Source: Porphyromonadaceae bacterium UBA7180 (lineage in GTDB: Bacteria > Bacteroidota > Bacteroidia > Bacteroidales > Muribaculaceae). Taken from it: DNA of 32,622 bases. Positions within the stretch are counted from its first letter, which is position 1. Every line of letters starts with the position of its first letter. The stretch covers positions 1-32,622 of the forward strand of contig DKVK01000088.1 in NCBI GenBank assembly GCA_002491165.1. The letters run 5' to 3'. Positions 1-7,839 of the stretch are shown here, piece by piece. The position numbers were made by a program, and so were the translations under genes. Below the pieces are notes generated by a model that saw only the letters and a program-made list of their open reading frames with translations, was not told where the DNA came from and did no database searches.

Positions 1-282
1 TTGCTTCCGCTCCGTGCAACACTGTACTGTTGATTTTTCAGTAAACCCTACATAACCGATAAATTCTCCCGTGTCTTTAGTTTCAACGGCATACAATCCG
101 TAACCTGTTTCTTCAAATTCCGAATTGATTCTATCCACGAAAGCAGACGATTCTTCGGTCGACAAGGTTGACGGAAAATACTTCATGACATTCGGATTTC
201 CGGTCATTACGGCGAACGGTTTCCGGTCTTCTTCTTTCCAGTGACGCAGTATCAGCCGCTCCGTTTCAATAAAGATTTCCAT
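1..282 (-). CDS. GNAT family N-acetyltransferase (RimJ/RimL-like), N-terminal part only
   Basis: Reading the minus strand from an ATG at 282 gives 94 open codons running off the left edge, so the C-terminal part of the gene is missing. The protein begins MEIFIETERLILRHWKEED, the beta1-alpha1 opening typical of the Acetyltransf_3 (RimJ/RimL-like) group, followed by a segment containing NPNVMKYFP and, near residue 75, GEFIGYVGF, which fits the beta strands preceding the acetyl-CoA pyrophosphate loop. That loop itself lies outside the window. Members transfer acetyl from acetyl-CoA to protein N-termini or small amines; the substrate cannot be told here. It lies 35 bp downstream of proC on the same strand and could be cotranscribed with it. 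Family assignment is firm, specific function unknown. Confidence 0.85.
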   Translation of the reverse strand, partial: MEIFIETERLILRHWKEEDRKPFAVMTGNPNVMKYFPSTLSTEESSAFVDRINSEFEETGYGLYAVETKDTGEFIGYVGFTEKSTVQCCTERKQ

Positions 283-317
283 AATTCAAAATTATTTGCT
301 TTCGATTTCGCGGCGGA

Positions 318-1100
318 TTATTTTACGCAGGAAGCGCGGAGGGCGGCTATTACGGCGGAGGTGAAACCGTTAGCTTCCAGTGCGTTGAGCCCTTTGATGG
401 TGATTCCGCCGGGAGTGGTCACCTTATCGATTTCCGCTTCGGGATGTGCGCCGTCGGCAAGCAATGCCGCCGCCCCCTCGGCGGTGAGTGCCGCCACTTC
501 TGTGGCGAACGCGGGCTTCATGCCGAGTTCAACGCTTCCCTCCACTGCCGCACGGATGAACCTAAGGAAGAAGGCTATGCCGCAGGAGGCCAACGCCGTG
601 CACGCCGCCAGGTCGCTCTCCCTGACCACGAATGCCTTGCCGGAGCGGTTGAAAATCTCCTCGGTTTCAGCGACTGTGGCTCGGTCCACATCTTCGGCAG
701 CAGCTATGAACGTGGCGCTTTTGCCGTATTTAATGGCGGTATTGGGAACGACTCGCAGTATCTTCAGACCTTTCTTGTCGGCGTCGAACCGTTCCCGCAA
801 TTCTTCGACGGACATTACGGCCACAACCGAGATGATGACGGTGCCCGCGTGGATATGCGCCTTGATTTTCTCGATGATGCCCGGCGCGATGTAGGGCTTG
901 ACGGCAAGTACAATCATGTCGGCGTCCCTGACAGCCGCGATGTTGTCGGCTGAGACTTCTACCTCCGGCATTTCAGCCTTGATTTTGTCTAAAGAGGATT
1001 GAGTGGCAGCGGTGCAGACAATCCGCGTACTGTCGCCGCGCAGCGATGCTGCGATGGCCGACCCCATGTTGCCGGCACCGATTATTGCGATTTTCTTCAT
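318..1100 (-). CDS. proC: Pyrroline-5-carboxylate reductase
   Basis: This 260-residue cytosolic enzyme reduces 1-pyrroline-5-carboxylate to L-proline with NAD(P)H, the last step of proline synthesis. The N-terminus MKKIAIIGAGNMGSAIA is the Rossmann GxGxxG fold. VLAVKPYIAPGI near residue 67 and the RVVPNTAIKYGKS segment near residue 116 are P5CR hallmarks. The C-terminal dimerisation domain contains DKVTTPGGITIKGLNALE, the ProC signature that contributes to the substrate site. The length is normal for ProC (about 260-280). The ATG at 1100 sits directly at the Rossmann fold, so the start is secure. Upstream lie a tRNA-Ser gene and its terminator on the same strand. I see no strong TAnnTTTG element in the 20-nt gap, so some read-through from the tRNA transcript is possible. 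Confidence 0.97.
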   Translation of the reverse strand: MKKIAIIGAGNMGSAIAASLRGDSTRIVCTAATQSSLDKIKAEMPEVEVSADNIAAVRDADMIVLAVKPYIAPGIIEKIKAHIHAGTVIISVVAVMSVEELRERFDADKKGLKILRVVPNTAIKYGKSATFIAAAEDVDRATVAETEEIFNRSGKAFVVRESDLAACTALASCGIAFFLRFIRAAVEGSVELGMKPAFATEVAALTAEGAAALLADGAHPEAEIDKVTTPGGITIKGLNALEANGFTSAVIAALRASCVK

Positions 1101-1120
1101 CGTGCTAATGGTTAAAAATG

Positions 1121-1153
1121 AAAAAGGAGTCCACGAAAAAACTCGCAGACTCC
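1121..1153 (-). terminator. Rho-independent terminator after tRNA-Ser(CGA)
   Basis: On the minus strand GGAGTC (1153-1148) pairs with GACTCC (1131-1126), with partial extra pairing inside the loop, followed immediately by a T run (1125-1121). It lies 10 nt past the tRNA 3' end and just before proC, so it ends the tRNA transcript. Confidence 0.75.
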
Positions 1154-1162
1154 GGATTTAAG

Positions 1163-1247
1163 CGGAAAGACAGGGATTCGAACCCTGGGTGCCCGAAGGC
1201 ACAACGGTTTTCGAGACCGCCCCGATCGACCACTCCGGCATCTTTCC
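1163..1247 (-). tRNA. tRNA-Ser (anticodon CGA)
   Basis: The minus strand folds into a complete class II tRNA of 85 nt. The acceptor stem is GGAAAGA (1247-1241) with TCTTTCC (1170-1164), with discriminator G at 1163. The anticodon stem GCGGT/ACCGT encloses loop CTCGAAA, giving anticodon CGA (reads UCG). The long variable arm TGCCTTCGGGCA is typical of tRNA-Ser, and the T arm contains GGTTCGAATCC. CCA is not encoded. A Bacteroidetes-type promoter lies upstream and a terminator downstream. Confidence 0.96.
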
Positions 1248-1268
1248 TCGGTCGTTTTTGATAGCGTG

Positions 1269-1301
1269 CAAAATTACTGCTTTTTTTTCATTCACGCACA
1301 A
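1269..1301 (-). promoter_or_regulatory. Promoter for tRNA-Ser(CGA)
   Basis: On the minus strand TAATTTTG (1276-1269) matches the Bacteroidetes -7 consensus TAnnTTTG exactly. A TTG (1301-1299) lies 22 nt upstream, slightly wider than the usual 19-21. Transcription would start about 1262, some 15 nt before the mature tRNA. Confidence 0.6.
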
Positions 1302-1539
1302 TTTTTCGGCAACTTTTTTTAAACTTTTTTATCTTTCCGGCACATCATGTTTATTATCAGTGTGTTATATCGTTAAATAATTTTGCTCTTCCGAGACCGA
1401 AAGTTGCTTTAATGTTTCAAATCCTGCCAATGTCAGTCTAATCAAGCGGTATTTGCCAAAGTTTTGTCTGGGCTTTTTTTGTTGAAATAGCCCCATGCCG
1501 CGGGATTTCACATATATTAAGGTAGGGTAACATTCTTTT

Positions 1540-1571
1540 ATTGGCCGTTTCGGCGTTTTTTGTTAATTTTG
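1540..1571 (+). promoter_or_regulatory. Promoter for the D-Ala-D-Ala carboxypeptidase gene
   Basis: TTG at 1541-1543 is separated by 20 nt from TAATTTTG at 1564-1571, an exact match to the Bacteroidetes -33/-7 pattern. The transcript would begin about 1578. This rules out the in-frame ATG at 1541 as a start codon and supports 1658. The rest of the 1248-1657 gap is AT-rich and shows no gene. Confidence 0.7.
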
Positions 1572-1657
1572 CGGCGATTTATGAGACGCCCTCCGGGTGT
1601 TTGCTGCCGCATGTGTTATGTTGCACGCTAATGCTCTACTCTCTCAATTGTTTGAAT

Positions 1658-2887
1658 ATGAAAGAATTAAATCATGCTATAAAACCGTCCTTGCTCCGTG
1701 CGCTGATGCTTCTCTGTGTGGGGTGCATTGCCCTGTCTGTGGCCGCGTCCAAGCCGGTAGACGATTTTGTGGCCTCCCGGAATACCAACCCTTCGTCCGT
1801 CTCGGTCTATGTCTACGACCTTAAGAAAAAGCGCATGACCGAAGGGTATAACGAATCGGTTCCCCTCATTCCGGCTTCCATCACCAAAGCCCTGACCGTG
1901 GCCACGACCCTGCTTTCAACGGGCATAGATTATCAATACCACACCCGCGTGTATTACGATGGCAAAGTGGAGGGTAACGTGCTGAACGGCAACCTGATAG
2001 TTTTCGGTTCCGGCGACCCGTCGCTAGGCAGCCGCAAGGAACCGAAAAGCGCCAACTTCGCCGAGGAGATAGTGGGTGCCCTCAAGCGCAAGGGGATTAC
2101 TTCAATCAAAGGGCAGTTGCTCTTCGACCAGTCGTGTTTCCCTCTCCCGGCCTATCCCGACTCGTGGACCGACGGCAACAAGCGCCGCGACTACGGCGCC
2201 GGTTGCTACGGCTTCAATTACGGCAATAATGCCGAGGGAGAGCGCGCGGTGATGAACCCGGCGCTGACTTTCGACGGCGAGCTGCGCCGTGCCCTCTCGC
2301 GCAACGGCATCGCCATAGAAGACAACGTGATGACGCAAGGAAGACGCACCAAGCTAACGGAACATATTTCCCCGCCCATCGACGACATTATGCGCTCATG
2401 CATCCGCCGCAGCGACAATATGTTTGCCGAGGCTTTCCTGCGCACTTACGCGCGTGTGAACCACCGCAAGGGCACCCCGGCCGAGGGCGCCGGGATGGAG
2501 ATGGACTACTGGCGCCGCCAGGGTGTGGATATGACCCACGTAAATGTGGTGGACGGCTCCGGCCTGTCGCGCTCAAACCGTTTGACGGCCAAGTTCCTGG
2601 GCCAGGTCCTTCAGAAGATGGCATCGAACGTCAACTATGTCTCCTACTTCCCGCTGGCCGGCCAGGAGGGAACGCTGCGCAGTTTCCTGAAAGGGACGCC
2701 GCTCGACTCATACATAGCGCTGAAGACCGGCAGTATGTCGGGCATACAATGCTATGCCGGCTATAAACTCGACTACAACTTCGCCCCCACACACGTGGTG
2801 GTGGTGATGGTAAACAATCTGTCGGACCGTCCGGCGCTCCGCAAGGACGTGGAGCGTATGCTTCTCGATATTTTCAAGAACGAGTGA
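1658..2887 (+). CDS. dacB: D-alanyl-D-alanine carboxypeptidase/endopeptidase, PBP4 type (peptidase S13)
   Basis: This exported serine peptidase trims or cleaves D-Ala cross-links in periplasmic peptidoglycan. From the ATG at 1658 it has 409 residues, a signal segment (ALMLLCVGCIALSVAAS) and the three penicillin-binding motifs: SxxK as SITK (Ser74, Lys77), SxN as SDN (252-254) and KTG (356-358). The insert between SxxK and SxN carries FGSGDPSL and DGSGLSRSN-like strands typical of S13/PBP4. An upstream in-frame ATG (1541) is rejected because it overlaps the promoter; ATG 1631 is a weaker alternative that would add nine residues before the signal peptide. It is followed at 47 bp by a gene of unknown function and rsmI on the same strand. 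The family call is secure. The gene symbol follows the PBP4 family and is not proof of orthology to E. coli dacB. Confidence 0.93.
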   Translation: MKELNHAIKPSLLRALMLLCVGCIALSVAASKPVDDFVASRNTNPSSVSVYVYDLKKKRMTEGYNESVPLIPASITKALTVATTLLSTGIDYQYHTRVYYDGKVEGNVLNGNLIVFGSGDPSLGSRKEPKSANFAEEIVGALKRKGITSIKGQLLFDQSCFPLPAYPDSWTDGNKRRDYGAGCYGFNYGNNAEGERAVMNPALTFDGELRRALSRNGIAIEDNVMTQGRRTKLTEHISPPIDDIMRSCIRRSDNMFAEAFLRTYARVNHRKGTPAEGAGMEMDYWRRQGVDMTHVNVVDGSGLSRSNRLTAKFLGQVLQKMASNVNYVSYFPLAGQEGTLRSFLKGTPLDSYIALKTGSMSGIQCYAGYKLDYNFAPTHVVVVMVNNLSDRPALRKDVERMLLDIFKNE

Positions 2888-2933
2888 GGCGCTCCGCCGA
2901 CCGCTGTAAATATAGACTAACACACTTACAATT

Positions 2934-3635
2934 ATGAACGAAGAGTCATGCCAGGCGCTGCTGAGCGCGATATATGAGCTTGAAGGACTTGTGGGGATGC
3001 TGAAAGGGCATAAGCACGATGCCTCCGTCCTCATCCCGATGATAAAGCAGAAGGGCAACCAGATAGCAAAGATGGCGGCGTCGATGCCGGCCGTAGCCCC
3101 TGGAGCCGCCGAAGCTGAGGAAAAGGAAGACCGGACAAGGCTTCTTGACGGCGAAGTGCACGAAGCCTTCGGCACCGAGGAGGCGACGGTAGAGCCTGAT
3201 GTGGACCAGGCTCCCGCAATTACGGGCGCCGAGATTCCGGTATTCGCTCCCCGCGGCGTAATGCCCGCGCCTCCCGTGGTGAAAGCCGCCGGAGCATTGC
3301 ATCCCGCGCCGCAGATAGCTCCCGGAACGCCGAAAGCCGCCCCCAAGTCGGTGCCCGAAAACGCCGTACCGGTTACTGAGCCGCAAGAACGGAAGCCAAG
3401 AAGGCCTTCGCTGCGCTCCCTGTTTCCGCTTAACGAGACCTTCCGCTTTCCCCGCACCCTCTTCAACGGCTCCAAGGAAGATTTCTACACCTCGCTCGAC
3501 ATCGTGGTGCCGATGCACACTTATGACCAGGCCTGCGCCTACTTCTACGGCGACCTGCAGTGGAATCCCGAAGACCCCGAGGTGCGCGAGTTCATGCACA
3601 TTATAGAACGCTACTTCACCAATTCACCCTATTGA
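2934..3635 (+). CDS. Conserved Bacteroidales protein of unknown function with Pro/Ala-rich linker
   Basis: This 233-residue protein has no signal peptide and is probably cytosolic. It has three parts. An N-terminal helix-rich segment (1-60, NEESCQALLSAIYELEGLVGML) looks like a small coiled-coil or adaptor. A low-complexity Ala/Pro/Glu linker follows (about 61-155). A compact C-terminal domain (about 156-233) contains LFPLNETFRFPRTLFNGS, a Tyr-Asp-Gln-Ala-Cys-Ala helix and FMHIIERYF. From memory, proteins with a FxLNDRFRFxRELF-like motif recur in Bacteroidales genomes without known function. The stop at 3635 is 2 nt from the rsmI start, so the two are translated from one transcript. It is an interesting conserved neighbour of an rRNA methyltransferase, but I assign no function. 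Confidence 0.8.
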   Translation: MNEESCQALLSAIYELEGLVGMLKGHKHDASVLIPMIKQKGNQIAKMAASMPAVAPGAAEAEEKEDRTRLLDGEVHEAFGTEEATVEPDVDQAPAITGAEIPVFAPRGVMPAPPVVKAAGALHPAPQIAPGTPKAAPKSVPENAVPVTEPQERKPRRPSLRSLFPLNETFRFPRTLFNGSKEDFYTSLDIVVPMHTYDQACAYFYGDLQWNPEDPEVREFMHIIERYFTNSPY

Positions 3636-3637
3636 CG

Positions 3638-4360
3638 ATGGCCGGAACACTATTTGTGGTACCCACTCCGGTGGGCAATCTCGACGACATGACGATGCGC
3701 GCCGTGCGCACGTTGCGCGAAGCCGACCTCGTGCTGGCCGAAGACACGCGCACTTCCTCGGTGCTGATGAAGCATTTCGACATCCCTACCCCGATGATGA
3801 GCCACCATAAATACAACGAGCACGCGGCAGTGGGGGGGATAGTGCAACGCCTGCTCGGCGGCGAGAACATAGCGCTTGTCTCCGATGCCGGAACGCCCGG
3901 AATTTCCGATCCCGGCTTCATGCTCTCGCGTGCGTGCCGCGAAGCCGGCGTGAGGGTGGAATGTCTTCCCGGCGCCACCGCCTTTGTCCCTGCGCTGGTG
4001 GACTCGGGCTTGCCCTGCGACCGCTTCGTCTTCGAGGGCTTCCTCCCGCCCAAGAAGGGGAGGGCCACACGCCTGGCGCTCCTGGCCGAGGATCCGCGGA
4101 CGGTGGTCATCTACGAGTCGCCGAAACGCTTGCCGCGCACCCTGCGCCAACTGGCCGGAGCTTTCGGTGCGGAGCGCCCCGCGGCCGTGTGCCGCGAAAT
4201 CTCGAAAATACATGAAGAAACCCTGCGCGACACCCTCGGGAACCTCGCCGAGCATTTCGACGCGAACAATCCGAAGGGGGAAATTGTTATTATTGTCGGC
4301 GGAAAGGAAGGCCGTAAGCCGGCACGAGAGAGTGCCGCTGATGCCCGTGCCGCCGAATAA
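3638..4360 (+). CDS. rsmI: 16S rRNA (cytidine(1402)-2'-O)-methyltransferase
   Basis: RsmI methylates the 2'-hydroxyl of C1402 in 16S rRNA near the decoding centre, using S-adenosylmethionine. The 240-residue protein begins MAGTLFVVPTPVGNLDDMT, the family's opening, followed by ADLVLAEDTRTSSVLMKHF, SDAGTPGISDPG (SAM-binding tetrapyrrole-methylase fold), EGFLPPKKG, YESPKRLPRTL and REISKIHEETLRDTL. All are RsmI signatures in order. Longer in-frame starts from 3560 are rejected: ATG 3638 follows the upstream stop by 2 nt and places VPTPVGNL at the expected distance from the N-terminus. The C-terminal tail is short compared with the E. coli protein, a variation I regard as unremarkable. Confidence 0.97.
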   Translation: MAGTLFVVPTPVGNLDDMTMRAVRTLREADLVLAEDTRTSSVLMKHFDIPTPMMSHHKYNEHAAVGGIVQRLLGGENIALVSDAGTPGISDPGFMLSRACREAGVRVECLPGATAFVPALVDSGLPCDRFVFEGFLPPKKGRATRLALLAEDPRTVVIYESPKRLPRTLRQLAGAFGAERPAAVCREISKIHEETLRDTLGNLAEHFDANNPKGEIVIIVGGKEGRKPARESAADARAAE

Positions 4361-4422
4361 CCAGATTTATATAAAGCCGAAACTTTTCGGCAGGTATAAC
4401 TTCATGACAAGTTGAAAAGATT

Positions 4423-5319
4423 ATGAAAAAGTATTTTGCACTCATCGCTCTCGGAGCACTCCTTCTAGCCGGTTCGTGCGGCCGCAACAAAGATCAGGCA
4501 CAGCAGTTGGATTCCGACTCTGTGAAAATCGCAGACCTGACTTCCGAATACAAGGAAGCCACCTCCTTCAACGACTCCCTGATGCTTCTGATGGGAGATA
4601 TCTACACCGGCCTCGACTCCATCAATATGCAGGAAGGCCTCCTCTACAACCAGGGCGGCGACAATGTGGACCGCCGTGCCGAAGTGCGTGCCAACCTGGC
4701 CAACATCCGAGCCCGCCTTAATGCCAATAAACAGCTCCTCAACGAGATGGAAGGCCGCCTGAAGGCTTCCGGCAACGAAAATGCCGTGCTTGCAAAGACC
4801 ATCACCCAACTCAAGGCGCACATAGCCCAGCAGGACGCCAAGATTGCCAAACTGGAGTCGGACCTGGCCAATACCAAGGGCCAGCTCGAATCGGCCAAGG
4901 GTGAAATCTCAAACCTCAACACTCAGGTGGCCCAGACACAGGAAGAGGTCAAGGTGCAGACGGCAGCTAAGGAACAGGCACAACAGGAAACCGTTGCCGC
5001 CGAAAACCAGGCCAACAAGGTCTACTACTGCATAGGTACGAACAAGGAACTGAAACAGAAAGGCATCCTTGAAAAGAAATTCCTTCGCTCCACCAAGGTA
5101 CTGAAGGGCGACTTCGACCAGTCATACTTCACGGTAGCCGACAAACGTTCGCTCACCCTCATCCCCACCCACGGCAAGAAAGTGGAAATCAAGACCAACA
5201 TGCCCGCCGGGTCGTACCAGATTATCGAAAACGCAGACGGCACAAAGTCCATACGCATCACAAACCCGTCATCGTTCTGGAGTCTCTCTCCCTACCTCGT
5301 CATTGAGGTCAAGAAGTAA
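4423..5319 (+). CDS. Coiled-coil envelope lipoprotein (possibly Cbp1-like)
   Basis: A 298-residue exported lipoprotein. The signal peptide ends LLAGSC with the lipidated Cys at 19. Residues about 75-195 form a long heptad-rich coiled coil (ITQLKAHIAQQDAKIAKLES, then an ELxxAKGEISNLN stretch). This is followed by a globular C-terminal domain (about 200-298) opening with KVYYCIGTNKELKQKGILEK and ending WSLSPYLVIEVKK. The architecture matches a Bacteroides lipoprotein group annotated in public databases as Cbp1-family collagen-binding adhesin. That is from memory, so I treat it as a possibility, not an assignment. The preceding 62 nt hold a small hairpin (4376-4391, GCCGAA/TTCGGC) without a T run. 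The gene is 45 bp upstream of the amylase gene and may share its transcript. Confidence 0.82.
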   Translation: MKKYFALIALGALLLAGSCGRNKDQAQQLDSDSVKIADLTSEYKEATSFNDSLMLLMGDIYTGLDSINMQEGLLYNQGGDNVDRRAEVRANLANIRARLNANKQLLNEMEGRLKASGNENAVLAKTITQLKAHIAQQDAKIAKLESDLANTKGQLESAKGEISNLNTQVAQTQEEVKVQTAAKEQAQQETVAAENQANKVYYCIGTNKELKQKGILEKKFLRSTKVLKGDFDQSYFTVADKRSLTLIPTHGKKVEIKTNMPAGSYQIIENADGTKSIRITNPSSFWSLSPYLVIEVKK

Positions 5320-5364
5320 AGAACCGTCAAGCCGGAAACGACGGCTTAAGAATAGCTTAACCAC

Positions 5365-7245
5365 ATGAGAAACAATGCTTTATTGCTTTCTCTCAGTATC
5401 CTTGCCTTGGCAGCGCCCGCTGCCGGGGCAAGGTTTTCTGTCGAGAAAATAGACCCGCCGCACTGGTGGACGTCAATGAAGGACACTTCGCTGCAACTGC
5501 AGGTATACGGCCGAGACGTGCGTCCGGCAGATTTTTCCGTAGATTATCCAGGCGTCACCGTCGATTCTGTGGCGCGCCTCGACGGCTCGCCCGACTGGCA
5601 ATACGTCTATCTCAGTATTTCCCCGGAGGCCAAGCCCGGCGTCATGACCCTTAAATGGAAAGAGGGGAAACAGGCCGTCAGCCGGAAATACGAGCTGCGG
5701 CAACGTCGGCCGATGCGCGGGGCACAGGGATTCGATGCAGGCGACGTGCTATACATGGTGATGCCCGACCGCTTCGCGGACGGCAACCCCAAGAACAACC
5801 TCGACAAGACGATGCGACACCCCGTGGGCGCCGACCGCTCCGACCTTAACGTGCGCCACGGCGGCGACCTCAAGGGGATAGCAGACCACCTTGCATATAT
5901 CGACTCGCTCGGTGTGACCGCCGTATGGCTTAACCCCGTGCTCGAAAACGACATGCCCGGCGGCTCCTACCACGGCTACGCTACCACGGACTATTACCGT
6001 GTGGACCCGCGCTTCGGTACCAACGCCGAGTATGCCGCACTCATAGACACACTCCACAACCACGGCATAAAGACCGTGATGGACATGATTTTCAACCATT
6101 GCGGGTCCGGCCACCCCTGGTTCACCGACCGCCCGTCCTCCGACTGGTTCAACTTTCCCGAAGGTTACGAGCAGACCAACTACCGTCTGAGTACGATAAC
6201 CGACCCCTACGCCTCCGACTATGACCGCAAACTGACCACCGACGGATGGTTCGTGGAGGCGATGCCAGACCTCAACCAGCGCAACACGCACCTCATGAAG
6301 TACCTGACGCAGAACTCCATCTGGTGGATAGAGGAAGCCGGTATCGACGGCATACGCATGGACACTTATCCCTATGCCGACTACGAGAAGATGGGAGAGT
6401 GGATCTCCGACGTGAAGCGCGAGTATCCCGACTTCAACATAGTAGGGGAGTGCTGGTTCGCGCAGCCGGCCGGCGAGGCGTTCTGGCAGAAAGGCACTCC
6501 GCTGGCCCGCGGAGAACTTAAAGACCCCAACCTGCCGGTGGTCATGGATTTCCCCTTCATGATCCTGAACCGCGACATGGCGCCTTACCGCGAGAAGACC
6601 GACCCCTGGAACGGCCTCAACAAGGTGTATGACCACCTCGCCCTCGACTATATCTACACCGACCCGCTGAGCGTGCTCCGCTTTTTGGACAATCACGACA
6701 CGGAGCGCTACATCCTGGAAGTGCCCGACTCGCTGGACCGCTGGAAACAGGGCGTGGCGCTGCTGCTGACGTTGCCCGGGATACCTCAGCTTTACTACGG
6801 TACAGAGCTACTTATGGCCGGAGACCGAAAGCCGGGCGACGGCAACGTGCGGCGCGACGTCCCGGGCGGTTTCCCCGGCGATGACAGCTCCGAGTTCACC
6901 CGCGCCGGCCGCTCGGAACTCCAGAACGAGGCTTACGACTTCATAGCCACCATCAACAAATGGCGCCGAGGAAACGTCGCGATAGCCAAAGGGAAGATGA
7001 AGCACTTCATGCCGACAAACGGCCTTTATCTCTACGAACGCCGCGCCGGCGACGACCGCGCCATCGTGGTGATGAACGGCACTGACGAACCGCTTGACGC
7101 CGACATGCAGCGTTATACAGAAATCGTAAAGCCCGGCACCGTGTGGCACGACATACTCACCGGAAAAGACATCACACTAATCCCGGAAACGGGCCGGCGA
7201 ACATTCGCGCCACGAGAAATCCTTATTCTTGAACCGAAAAAATGA
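5365..7245 (+). CDS. Exported GH13 alpha-amylase/neopullulanase-like enzyme
   Basis: A 626-residue glycoside hydrolase acting on alpha-1,4-glucans (starch fragments, maltodextrins, cyclomaltodextrins). A signal peptide (1-21, cleavage after AAG) sends it to the periplasm. Residues about 24-115 form an N-terminal cyclomaltodextrinase-type beta-sandwich, and the (beta/alpha)8 barrel follows. The four GH13 regions are intact: DMIFNH (240-245), GIRMD with nucleophile Asp333, GECW with acid/base Glu362, and DNHD with Asp445. A short C-terminal beta domain ends near residue 626. It resembles Bacteroides SusA in length and layout, but no other sus gene is adjacent, so I give no symbol. Its stop overlaps the next start by 4 nt (ATGA), indicating translational coupling to the SPOR lipoprotein. 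Confidence 0.95.
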   Translation: MRNNALLLSLSILALAAPAAGARFSVEKIDPPHWWTSMKDTSLQLQVYGRDVRPADFSVDYPGVTVDSVARLDGSPDWQYVYLSISPEAKPGVMTLKWKEGKQAVSRKYELRQRRPMRGAQGFDAGDVLYMVMPDRFADGNPKNNLDKTMRHPVGADRSDLNVRHGGDLKGIADHLAYIDSLGVTAVWLNPVLENDMPGGSYHGYATTDYYRVDPRFGTNAEYAALIDTLHNHGIKTVMDMIFNHCGSGHPWFTDRPSSDWFNFPEGYEQTNYRLSTITDPYASDYDRKLTTDGWFVEAMPDLNQRNTHLMKYLTQNSIWWIEEAGIDGIRMDTYPYADYEKMGEWISDVKREYPDFNIVGECWFAQPAGEAFWQKGTPLARGELKDPNLPVVMDFPFMILNRDMAPYREKTDPWNGLNKVYDHLALDYIYTDPLSVLRFLDNHDTERYILEVPDSLDRWKQGVALLLTLPGIPQLYYGTELLMAGDRKPGDGNVRRDVPGGFPGDDSSEFTRAGRSELQNEAYDFIATINKWRRGNVAIAKGKMKHFMPTNGLYLYERRAGDDRAIVVMNGTDEPLDADMQRYTEIVKPGTVWHDILTGKDITLIPETGRRTFAPREILILEPKK

Positions 7246-7757
7246 AAAAGTTACCGATATTTCTGCTTGTCGGCACATTGGTTGTCCTTGCCTCGTGCAA
7301 ACCCACCGAAGAGGCCTACCGCAAAGCCTACGAGATAGCGCAGACAAAACGCGCCACCGAAGAGGCCGATCCCTACACCGGCATGGTGATGGTGCGCGAA
7401 GGGGACCCCGTCTGGAAAGTGGTGGACGGTGACTCGCTTCTTTATGTGCGTCAACCGCTGATGCGACTCGAAGGTGATTCGCTGCACTATAAGCCATATA
7501 ATGTGGCCGTTGCGCAATACAAGATGAAGACAACTGCCGTCGCGCACGCCGAGCGGCTGCGCACGCAAGGCTATGACTCGCGCGTCTTCCGGAACCCCGG
7601 ACAGTATTACATCACCGTAGCCGCGCAGCTTGACTCCGTCACCGATGTCGTGCCGTTCATGCGCCGCTACATGAAGGACCATCCGCGCGACACGTACACA
7701 GGATTCCCGGGACGCCCTGTGCTCACTATCCCCACCGCGCTCACCAACCGCCTCTGA
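7242..7757 (+). CDS. SPOR-domain lipoprotein
   Basis: A 171-residue exported lipoprotein: MKKLPIFLLVGTLVVLASC gives a clear lipobox with Cys19. Residues about 86-150 (YNVAVAQYKMKTTAVAHAER through VVPFMRRY) have the beta-alpha-beta repeat of a SPOR domain, which in characterised members binds denuded glycan strands of septal peptidoglycan. The stretch GMVMVREGDPVWKVVDGDSL (about 47-66) is an unassigned linker. Start and stop overlap the amylase (ATGA at 7242-7245), so the two are coupled. The gene ends 20 nt before a strong shared terminator. A cell-wall role (division site or envelope organisation) is inferred from the domain; why it is coupled to an amylase is unclear. Confidence 0.85.
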   Translation: MKKLPIFLLVGTLVVLASCKPTEEAYRKAYEIAQTKRATEEADPYTGMVMVREGDPVWKVVDGDSLLYVRQPLMRLEGDSLHYKPYNVAVAQYKMKTTAVAHAERLRTQGYDSRVFRNPGQYYITVAAQLDSVTDVVPFMRRYMKDHPRDTYTGFPGRPVLTIPTALTNRL

Positions 7758-7776
7758 ACCATTTCCTTTGAAATAA

Positions 7777-7820
7777 AAGAACGGGAGAAAACTCCGAGGT
7801 CGGAGCCTTCTCCCGTTCTT
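7777..7820. terminator. Bidirectional terminator between convergent genes
   Basis: A 13-bp perfect stem, AAGAACGGGAGAA (7777-7789) with TTCTCCCGTTCTT (7808-7820), carries an inner CTCCGAGGTCGGAG hairpin. It has T-rich sequence on the plus-strand exit side and matching A-rich sequence on the other, so it can end both the SPOR lipoprotein transcript and the convergent minus-strand gene. Confidence 0.85.
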
Positions 7821-7839
7821 TATATAAAAAATAGGTGTG

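Noticed and set aside
241..953. Plus-strand ORFs of 217 and 169 residues
   Set aside because: They lie antisense to proC, whose motifs are complete; their products are low-complexity Ala/Ser/Arg sequences.
1541..1657. Upstream in-frame start for the PBP4-type carboxypeptidase
   Set aside because: ATG 1541 sits on the predicted -33 element and upstream of the transcription start; the signal peptide begins after 1658.
2708..3599. Minus-strand ORFs of 255 and 217 residues
   Set aside because: Antisense to the conserved plus-strand gene, which has the better start context and continues directly into rsmI.
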